Of a DNA stretch of 64,000 nt, positions 55,522 to 64,000 are shown in pieces. A program made the translations under genes and the position numbers. Source of the DNA: Sipunculus nudus (taxonomy: Eukaryota; Annelida; Sipuncula; Golfingiida; Sipunculidae); NCBI GenBank assembly GCA_026874595.1, contig CM049320.1, forward strand, positions 40,672,714-40,736,713, read 5' to 3'. How positions within the stretch are numbered: position 1 is the first letter of the stretch; the number at the start of each line of letters is the position of its first letter. The notes under the pieces were generated by a model, which saw only the letters and a list, made by a program, of their open reading frames with translations, made no database searches and was not told where the DNA came from.

Positions 55522-57805
55522 GGTCTAATCATCGTCAAAAATCATGAAAATTACTTTTTTCTGAAAAACATCTGGTTTAATAGATGATTGCTATATCTAA
55601 CTTTTCACAAAAACACGTTCCTGGGGTTATATTGTATCAGTTAGAAAAATAAGTATTTTATTTCAGATGTCGACCCAACGTGGGGTGCAAACAGGACCAA
55701 CTGTCAGATCGGCGAGAGTTAGCAGCGTGTCAGTTGCTTATTGGTTAACCATGCGGTCGTAGCGTTCGGCAAATGGTTGATTGACAGGCGTGGGGAAGCC
55801 GCTGTCAGTCAGCCGGGAAAGAGCTAATCTTTATTACCGGCACTTACTAATTGGCACTAATTAATACAAACACGTCCCCCTATACGCCTAACCCAGAAGT
55901 AAACTGTACATCGTACTCCTCCAGTCGCCGAATAATGTCTTTGTCACTGCCCTAAAATATGTTAGTGTCACCCAATAATGGTCCTGGCACCAAGAATATA
56001 CCCAGAAATATAAATTTACCGATTGTTATTTCTGTAATATTGACCCTGCTATACAATATAACATTTTCTCCCAGGGTCCATCATTACATCGCCAAAACAA
56101 TTACCGAATACATCGTTCCTTCTTATATAATATACACTATCCTCAAACTGAACGTCACTGGTCGAAGAAAAAGAGTAGAATGAGCGAAGATAAAATTCGC
56201 TAATTGAACGAGAGACAGTCACATACAGCTGATCACAAGGTTCCTGTGTCCGTAACTAAACTACACAGAGATGACGATTCTGAGTCAAGTGACGAAAACA
56301 TGGAATCAGTACAACCGGGAGTTCCAGAATCAGTCACCTATACCGTCTGTGGCAGTGCGGCCAACTTGCTATGTTGTTGGCTACCGCAGCAGTGTGTGCC
56401 ATATGGCGTGAAGGAAATTTATCGTTAGTGGAGGATGTAGATAAACGCCGAGGGTGGTGCAGCAATATGGGACTGCGTTGCACGAATGAATTTTGTGAAA
56501 GGAACGCGGCACCAAAGTTACACCACCACGTCGCCTGCTAACAAATTTTGCGAAGTGAACCGCGCCGGAGTCTTAGCTATCAGAGCGATGGGTAAAGGAA
56601 GAGCGGCCGCAGCACGATTTAGCGCGTTTATGAACATTCCTCCTCCCGTTTTATCCAACAGCTGGTTTCAACATTCCAAGGTACTCTCTGAAGTGACAAC
56701 TGAAGTGTGCGACAAACATCTATCGGAGGTAGGACGATCATTGAGGGGACAACACGACTCGGCTGACTGCACGGTATCGGGGGTTGCATTTGTGTGTGGT
56801 ATATATGTGGTATATATGAATGGTGTATATAAATCTCATGAGAGAGAGATATGTGTTGCTGCTAGCTATGTAGTGTCTCATATTTAATTGTGAGAGGGAG
56901 AGACAAGTTATTAATTGGATTAGGGCATATGCATGGTAGTTTGAATGAGAGCGCAGAGTAAACAGAGTGATCGTTCTTATCAGTCACTTCACACCTGACG
57001 CGTGCCCCGGCGCGGTAGCCAATGACCTGATTACCGATGACCGGCCCCTCGGACCAGTAAGCTCCGCCTACTTTAGTTTGACAGTTCTCCAGTTGTCATC
57101 ATGCCTAACAAAATCCCTTTTTTAACATTGATAAACCATTAAATTTTATAATTTATATATTGAAACCTATTCTCATCGGAACATTTAGTGAAAAAATACA
57201 ACTGTCACTTGCGCTTATATCCCTGTTTTCCACTCAAAACGAAATTTCCCTTCCCAAACAGTTTTTGGCCGTTTTCTCAAAACAGTATTTCAGGAGACTG
57301 TACGGTCTTCAGAGCGATATTTCTCAAAAACCATCAAATATAGAGTCTTCAAATTTTGAATATAGGTAAATCAACAAGTATTCTAAAATGCGATTTTTTC
57401 TTTTTCCTATATCGTTTTTAGTATAGTAGAAATATGTTATTTGAACAAAATAAGTATTGTAAACATCACACATTTTTTTTAAATTTAAATTTAATTATGA
57501 AATAAAGACTTTAAATATATAACCAAAAAAACGCCTGGAGATATTTGTATGTAGTTTCAAATGATACTATTTCCACACACATACCCTATGCCAATTTTGA
57601 GATATATCCAATTAAAAAAAATTATTTTAAATCATTTCAAGTTTTAAATTTTCAAAGTGGACACTGTTACACTTTTTAAATATACCACATCTGATAGAGA
57701 ATTTTCTGAGGATTCTAAACATATCTACATCACTGTGTCTAAAATTATTATTAATATGAATTCTAAAGCTAAATTAACCCAAGGTTGTTTGACGATGATT
57801 AGACC
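55522..57805. mobile_element. 2.3-kb DNA transposon with TTAA target duplication
   Basis: GGTCTAATCATCGTCAAA at 55522-55539 is matched perfectly by its reverse complement at 57788-57805, and TTAA flanks both ends (55518-55521 and 57806-57809). TTAA duplications are used by piggyBac and Kolobok elements. Inside, on the plus strand, lies a broken Mutator-like transposase domain (56368-56776). The ends are intact while the gene is dead, so the element may be non-autonomous. Confidence 0.85.
56368..56776 (+). pseudogene. Broken Mutator-like transposase fragment
   Basis: A first frame reads AVCAIWREGNLSLVEDVDK, then WCSNMGLRCTNEFCERN, a cysteine-rich segment, and stops near 56533. A second frame continues with FCEVNRAGVLAIRAMGKGR, ARFSAFMNIPPPVLSNSW and STEVCDKHL-like sequence, matching the order of the Mutator-like transposase domain that is widespread in invertebrates. 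At least one frameshift and the loss of the catalytic part make it non-functional. Which superfamily the whole element belongs to should be judged from its ends (TTAA). Confidence 0.7.
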
Positions 57806-57809
57806 TTAA

Positions 57810-58289
57810 TCCAAAAAATGGGAAACACCACGGCACTATCCCAAAATGGAAGGCCTACATGCACCAAATCTCTCTGCGGTTACGAATTACTTTAATTATC
57901 AAGTTTTAGGCTGGGCGCCGCTTATTGAGGATTCGTACACATACTGAACCCACGTTATTGCAATAAGGACTACATACCACATAAAGTAGGAGTTGGCTCA
58001 CTTTCAATTTTGTCAGATCGCCCGGAATCCCTCCGGCCGCTTCCAGGACCCAGGTTGAACATTCCGCTCTCGACAAATGTCTCCTCTTGACTTCATTCCT
58101 GAAGTCACTTTTGGAAAATAAAGACTCTGCCAAACAGGCCATAGATAAGCTAGCTATCAGGTAGCTCCATACAAAGGGATTCAAGTAACAAAATCTCTCT
58201 TGAACATGCTGGGTTTCCTCCATTACTGAGGTGTCTCGTCTGATTCACAACAAATTGCTCTATTCGTTAAATCCTTCTTCCTTTCAGTT
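57810..58289. other. Spacer with a SAP-domain-like fragment on the minus strand
   Basis: The minus frame at 57906-58223 contains CSTWVLEAAGGIPGDLTKLK (about 58000-58070), which resembles the start of SAP-type domains seen in repeat-encoded proteins. Shared with about 48274-48312. I consider it a repeat fragment. Confidence 0.35.
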
Positions 58290-59745
58290 ATCCGAATGTA
58301 GACGTGGAGATAGTAACAAATCTTGATTTACTTTTAGATTTCGAGGTAAATCAGATGATAATAGAAGGGGTGATTTTATTGAGGGGCCATCATGGGCTAC
58401 TGGTTGCAGTATTATATCCTCAAAGCTTCCGTCATTTTCAGGGAATCAAGATAAAACTTGTAGCTATACGAACAATGGCGCTCCCATCTCAAATCTGTGA
58501 TAAAAGCTAGTGTAACGCCAGAACCTCAGATTTTATCAGCGATTCACCAGTCTGTTAGGGGAGCAGCAGTTAATGTTCTTATACATCTGATGAATTCACT
58601 GCCACCGATATACTAAATACATTTAACAGGTACTTCGGCAATGTGCTCCGCACAGTGCTCCGCACAGAGGTACTCATACAGCTGTTCCACTGTTATACAA
58701 AAACAAGACTTTAAAGAGAATATAGTAAATAGGCGCTGCAGATTTAATAGACAGATAGAACTTATTAACCAGAAAAATCCTATTCCATCACAAGCTCAGG
58801 CTGACGTTTGTAACAGAAATATTGAATCGGACGAAGTCGTTCCTTCTCGTTGCCATCGTACCACACATACTACTGACAAATGACTTTCTAAACGAGACAA
58901 ATACGAGAAAATCCTAAAAAAAAAAAAAAACCTAAGAGCTACCTGTGATCAGTCGTGGGGGGACACGGGTTCAAATAATAAAATTCCCGCAAAAAAATAT
59001 ATGTACCGAGGCTGTCTCTCTCCTAGGCGAAACATAGGTTGTTGGCATGGTTGTAGATGGTATTAACTACCAAGGTCTTTTAGATACAGGTTCCCAAGTC
59101 TCTCCCGTCGCTGAGGGATTAAAAAAACTCAACCCGCCAGACTTAATCCCTGTGAAGGAGATGATGAATCTCCGGCACCTGGACGGCCAGCAGGTAGAAT
59201 ACTGTGGTTAATATCGTCGCTATTGAACTAAATTTGGCTGATATACATTCTTCTCAAACATTTTCTGTGCCAATATTTGTAATGCAAAATACCCATTCCC
59301 ATTCAAATGGTCCATTTTTTTATTTTTAATTTTTACAACGTGCTAACTCATGTTTAAATTTTCTTCAGACAAATGCTGGTCCAAATTTATTCAAAGTCAT
59401 GTCCGTACCATGGAAGATTGCAATTAAATGTATGACAAAAAGGATAAAGAATTCACTGAATAAAGGTGTTCATGTATTATCCACCAAGTCTACAGTAATA
59501 CCTGCTCAGAGTGATATCACATATCACTGTAAATGGTTTGACCAGAGGTTGTACAACGGGCAAAACTCTTATTATAACTGATGTGAATGTTCTCCACAGG
59601 TTGCCAACTGGATTTGTTCTTTTTCCATGTGTCCAAGAGCTTGATTTGTCCAAGAGGTCCATAGAAATTCTCCTTGAAACCCTGAATTTAGGTCTCTGTT
59701 ACCATAATCCTCAGAGCTATGGGGCTCAAAAGTACCCCCTCCCCG
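58290..59745 (+). pseudogene. Degenerate Ty3/gypsy gag-protease relic, related to the 42-47 kb element
   Basis: Fragments in several frames follow the order of the better element: PEPQILSAIHQSVRGAA and RYFGNVL (about 58520-58645), QDFKENIVNRRCR and ELINQKNPIPS (about 58705-58795), a protease with LLDTGSQVSPVAE (about 59080-59120) and QQVEYCG, and TTGKTLIITD with RLPTGFVLFP (about 59555-59625). RT and LTRs are not recognised. Many stops and frameshifts; much older than the first element. Confidence 0.75.
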
Positions 59746-60375
59746 AATAAATTAAAAATTCGATACGAAAGCTCCAGTATCTGAACATCTAATGCATTGA
59801 TCACCATGATTCTTTGCCTGCATATTCATCATGGAGTGTTTCATCAGTTCCTGCAGACTGGTGGCGCCATCTGGATAATCGATTTTTTACCCATTTTTTT
59901 CTCTATTTTTGAGACCTTCAAAGATGCGGTCGTCTGTAAACAGGTCACAAATCGTAACCATTTGACGTTGAATATTCTAACTTGACTTTCAAGGAGGTTC
60001 ATGTTAAATCTCCTTTGAAACCGGAAATTAGGTCTCTGTAACCTATATCCTCCGAGCTTTTGGGCTCAGAGGTACCCCCAGGATAATTAAAAAATTAATA
60101 CAAAAACTCAAGTATATGGACAACTAATGCATTGATCAACGTGATTCTTTGCATGCATATCCATCATGGAGTGTTTCATCAGTTCCTGTAGACTGGTGGC
60201 GCCACCAGGATATTTTCGATTTTTTTCATTTTTGTTCTCTATTTTTTTAGACCTTCAAAGATGTGGTCGTCCGTTAACAGGGCACAAATCGTAAGCATTG
60301 GACCTAGAATCTTCTCACCTTACATCCAGGGAGGTCGCTGAAAGTCTCCTTGGAAACCTGAAAATAGGTAACAGT
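59660..60375 (+). repeat. Two tandem units of about 340 bp plus a partial third
   Basis: TCTCCTTGAAACCCTGAATT at 59669, CTCCTTTGAAACCGGAAATT at 60010 and CTCCTTGGAAACCTGAAAAT at about 60346 mark successive units. Each full unit contains GGAGTGTTTCATCAGTTCCT and GACTGGTGGCGCCA. The first unit begins inside the gypsy relic. Confidence 0.75.
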
Positions 60376-60721
60376 TATTGTCAAAATGTCAGGCGGCTGA
60401 GCGTCATGACCCATGGGTCACTTGTTCTTCTACCAATTTCTCTAGCTCTTTCTTAAATTGTTTCTTCTTCCTCTTTGTTATTTATCATTGGGTTTTGTTG
60501 TTTGGCTTTCAGCCTCTGTTTCAAATTTTAAAGATGAGAATTCTTTTCCTTGTTTGGAGAAATACAATATGAGATATAATCTCTCCAAATATTCATTTTT
60601 ATTACCTCGAAAAGAAGGCTCGGATTTGAACCTTTAGTTTCTAGAACTGTATTTGTAATTGTTAATATTATACATTTAACGTATTATTCATTTTGCAACA
60701 GACTACTGATAGTCTGTTACT

Positions 60722-60763
<42 letters not shown>

Positions 60764-60774
60764 AGAATCAAAAC
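60376..60774. other. Spacer with TA microsatellite
   Basis: Contains GGCTGAGCGTCATGACCC (about 60391), related to a motif near 36930, and a TA tract at about 60730-60761. No gene is seen. Confidence 0.45.
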
Positions 60775-61735
60775 ATATTACAGTCTTTAAAGCTTGATGA
60801 TAGAATTAACACAACAGCCAAAGGAGAGGCATTCATAACACTCAAAGACCACAGCCAGATTTTGCCAATAATCCTACATGCTGGCTTATAAACCCATCAA
60901 AACCAGAGGTCGGGAAGATTAGCAAACAGCTATAAGACAAAATCAACAACAAAGTCCTAGAACGTTCAGGTCTAAACTAGTGGAAGAACACGACAGCTGC
61001 TCTATCATGGTTAAACAACATCACAAAAAAAGAAGAAATATTCATTCCTAATATTTGATGTTATAGATTTCTATCCATCAATAACGGCCAACCTGTTGGA
61101 TGCTGCACTCGACTTCTCCTCGAAATATGTAGACATCACACCATAAGAACGGAAAATCATCGTACATGCAAAAAAGCCAGCTTATACCACTCGGAGAATC
61201 CACGGTGGAAATTATAGGACTATCAGAACTATTTGATGTCACAATGGGCAGCTAAGACGGCGCCGAAATTTGTGAACTAGTCGGCTCATACCTACTGTAC
61301 GAAATCACAAAAAGAAAACACAACAAAAAATTCTGTCAGTGATATACTTAGTATCAGGCAGCAGTTATCACTGAAGACAACAGTTATAAAGCAAACCAGA
61401 CATACGTCGGCTCAACACAGAACCCCTATAAAACCAGAATCAATAACCACAAAACCTCGTTCTAGAATGCAGCCAGCAAACAAAGCACAGAACTTAGTAA
61501 ATATATCTGGGAACTCAAAGATAACAACGTGCGCCACAACATAACATAGAAAATTCTCAAACGTGCAAATCACTACTCTCCGGCAAAAAAACAGATGAAT
61601 TTGTGCCTTTGGGAGAAATACTTCATTATATGCCAAACCAAACTCGCAACTCTAAACAAAAGAAATGAACTTGTGACGGCATGTAAACACGCACATAAAT
61701 TCCTGCTGCGGAACCCGGTATAACAACCCAACCAA
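60775..61735 (+). mobile_element. Penelope-like element relic with RT and GIY-YIG endonuclease fragments
   Basis: Translated in pieces: AFITLKDH near 60832; IFDVIDFYPSITANLLDAAL near 61050; LFDVTMGS, a stop, then DGAEICELVGSYLL near 61230; then, after an internal deletion removing the RT catalytic part, TYVGSTQNPYKTRINNHKTSF-like sequence near 61400 and WEKYFIICQTKL near 61610, typical of the GIY-YIG nuclease fused to Penelope-like RTs. Several stops and frameshifts. No flanking repeats identified. Confidence 0.8.
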
Positions 61736-62079
61736 ACAAGAGACAACGAACAGACCAGCACAATATTAATCTCGAGTTTCCTTTTACTCAGCCCCCAGCA
61801 CTCGGACCTGTGAGAATATCAGATGCCGGCCCTCAACAAAGATAGATGACACGTACCGCACAGTTGATCCTGGCCCCAGTGACTTTCCAATAGACCCACG
61901 CAACTGACATACACAGCACTATAAGGCTACAACATCTGAAAATTGCCAAACGCTCTGAGCGTGTGTTACGAAACTAATTAATCATGAAATGCCTGCAGAA
62001 AACCTAGTTTAGTTCTTTCTATACAACACACACACACACACACACATGTTATTTATGTTGCTGTATGTTTATGTTACTC

Positions 62080-62135
<56 letters not shown>

Positions 62136-62774
62136 CTCGTGTCATCATTCGTGTATTTATGTATAATGTGTATCCAGATGTATCTTCATATTAATTTCCT
62201 TTTGTAACGTTCACATATATAAAATCTAAAATTGCTAAAATATAATCCATACATATTACAGCTTTTTCATTGTACACGTCTTGGTTCCATGACATATTTC
62301 GTTAGTGGTCACCCAAGGTGTATACATGTTGACGTATAAGATGTAATGTACTGCATGTCACGTTCACCCGTAAAAGCGAACAAGGGAAAGCTTCGTTACT
62401 GATTCAATAATGGTGAGGAATTATATATAAAGTATGTCATGGCGTTTCACGCATTCGTACTGGCAAAACGTGTTATTTGATCACAGCTGCGTGTGGTAGA
62501 AGTGAAGCCGTATCTTTTGTTTTTATTAAACATGTGTCAGGGTAAGCACGCCTTACGTAGTGGTCATAGAAATACCTGATTGGAGGATGATAACGTGATG
62601 CGTGATACACTTTGTGACTCCCCCATATAATTAAATATCAATTTATGCACACGAGATCATGAGACCTTCCATGTGTTCTACTATTGGTCAATTCCTAGAG
62701 TAATCCAAGTCTTAGGGAGACACGGGCGTTGGTTCCCCGAATATAAGGGCAAGCAATAATTTTAGTAGCGGGCG
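61736..62774. other. Intergenic DNA with CA and TA microsatellites
   Basis: CA repeat at about 62028-62045 and TA repeat at about 62080-62132. No coding sequence recognised. Confidence 0.5.
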
Positions 62775-62851
62775 GCAACATTCGGACCTTCGAATATCAC
62801 AAATTCATAAGAGCCACTCCTTTCATTGGAAGTTCTTACAACCAAAAACCT
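62690..62851 (+). promoter_or_regulatory. Candidate promoter and first exon of a gene extending to the right
   Basis: ATTGGTCAAT (CCAAT-type) at about 62683, GAATATAAGG (TATA-like) near 62739, and a possible untranslated exon ending at 62851 before the donor GTAAGT at 62852. No coding exon is found within the remaining window, so this is weak. Confidence 0.25.
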
Positions 62852-63711
62852 GTAAGTATGGTTCATTCATACATTCAGTAATAATCATCGCTCGGCGACG
62901 GCGTAAACTTGTCTATATGCCGAGATGTCAACTTTTATTTAAAAGACTTAAGAAATGCCAGCTCACATTCCACCACCGCCATATACCTATAGGCAAAATA
63001 ACACATTGGCCGTAGTTTTACGGTGTCGTGTAGAACAAACGCCTAAAAGACATGGGGGGATATTCATTTCTAGTGTTGCAACATATACCATTAGAATATA
63101 TAGACCCAGGATTTATTATTCATGTGACGTCTCATTAATCGATTGGTATGTTTGTGAACGTGTGTACGATTCCAGTATTAAACCTCTCGCGCGTTGATTG
63201 CTACCCTCTGTCCCCAATGGGCCTTGTAATACTACTGTTAAATTTCCAATAGCCTTTTCCTTTCTTGTTTACATGTGTTTATAGTGATTGATATATTGTT
63301 ATTGTTATTGAAGTCATCCGCTCTTAATAATCGGTCTCCTGTGGATCTCTCATTAATTCCACATGCACACTAAGCGGTCCTTCACAAGGGAAATTTCCAG
63401 CTCCCCAAAGTCGCAGGTTTTGTTTAGTTCGAAGTCTTGTGGTCCATTCGTCGATCAGTGGTTTCATCCGCTTCAGTTCTGGATCCCCCCCCCCACATTT
63501 AGCTGTTACACCTCTCATTTTTTTTTTTTTTTGTTCTTTTCTCATTTATTAATGATAAATTTTAATTTCTCAGATTCTTTAATAGTTAAATTAATAAGTG
63601 ATCCACAGTTTATTACTTTATAATTCATAAGTTGAGGATATTACGTTTGTGTGATTTGCTATTTAAGATAGCATTCAAATACATCTGTATACTTAGGGAG
63701 GGGGTCTTTCT
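62852..63711. other. Noncoding DNA to the next SINE
   Basis: Poly-C at about 63487 and poly-T at about 63520. No gene recognised. Confidence 0.4.
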
Positions 63712-63885
63712 GTAATAACACTGTTGGATCATAACACCGAGGTACCCCCTAATCGCACTCGTCTGTGAGTGAGGCATGGCCTTCCAATCAGCCTGCAGAG
63801 CGGTCACCCTTTTTGGGGGTCGAAAATCTTCCCGCTCCTCAGCTGAGACTCGAGCTCCTCCATGTGCTCTAGACCACAGAAGCCG
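63712..63885 (-). mobile_element. tRNA-derived SINE, family member 2 (degenerate)
   Basis: On the minus strand it begins CGGCTTCTGTGGTCTAGAGC, has GAGCTCGAGTCTCAG in place of box B, and then ACTCACAGACGAGTGCGATT and TACCTCGGTGTTATGATCC, the same order as the SINE at 53854-54180. Confidence 0.7.
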
Positions 63886-64000
63886 GTAAAAAATTCAAAG
63901 TTTAACACAGACTTTCACAGAAATTATTTTACCGTGAGGATTTAATTTAAGCGCTAATATGTTGTAGTTGTTAACTTAGATGCGCATTTTGACCGATGAT

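Noticed and set aside
56486-56887. Complete 133-codon gene
   Set aside because: The first part is out of frame with the preceding transposase fragment, and the C-terminal part runs into unrelated repeat-like sequence.

Overview
The window looks like a metazoan nuclear genome, most likely a mollusc (probably a bivalve). It is AT-rich, has a spliced animal gene with GT-AG introns, an intronless FkbM-type methyltransferase gene, and many decayed transposable elements: an L2/CR1-like LINE, a Penelope-like element, Ty3/gypsy elements, tRNA-derived SINEs, pogo-like and TTAA DNA transposons and several MITE families. The taxon is an inference from repeat types and gene style; I cannot name a species. 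There is no sign of bacterial operons, CRISPR arrays or plasmid features.

Layout. 1-1622: a probable bidirectional promoter between a minus-strand first exon (1197-1220, possibly UBE4B-like) and the 5' exon of a plus-strand gene. 3407-11390: a six-exon gene that I assembled exon by exon into a 400-residue SLC35E2-type membrane transporter; all intron phases agree. 9218-20521 and 20522-31884: an approximately 11.3-kb direct tandem duplication that starts inside exon 5 and carries exon 6 and about 9 kb of downstream DNA with its LINE, SINE and MITE. 31885-37137: repeat-rich DNA with a 555-bp foldback element, a MITE and a minisatellite. 37138-38148: an FkbM-family methyltransferase with an N-terminal membrane anchor. 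42092-47583: a Ty3/gypsy retrotransposon on the minus strand with both LTRs, primer-binding site, polypurine tract, a PNMA-like gag with an RRM-like N-terminus, and a protease-RT pol that has lost RNase H and integrase. 47584-64000: MITEs, SINEs, a 2.3-kb TTAA-flanked DNA transposon with a broken Mutator-like transposase, a second gypsy relic and a Penelope-like relic.

The most striking observations are as follows. (i) At the gag stop codon of the gypsy element sits a textbook -1 frameshift signal: A AAA AAC in the correct phase, a 7-nt spacer and a perfect 10-bp stem. (ii) The gypsy leader holds an array of five CTCF-like motifs, three of them on a 29-bp period. (iii) Exon 5 of the transporter is preceded by three tandem copies of its own 3' splice site, only one of which keeps the reading frame. 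(iv) The duplicated exon 5 lost its splice site but has a cryptic acceptor upstream that is in the right phase. (v) Divergence between the two 11.3-kb copies is patchy. The duplication could also be an uncollapsed haplotype in the assembly, which needs read-depth or long-read evidence.

Only two protein-coding host genes (SLC35E2-like and FkbM-like) are well supported. Most other open frames are microsatellite translations or repeat fragments.
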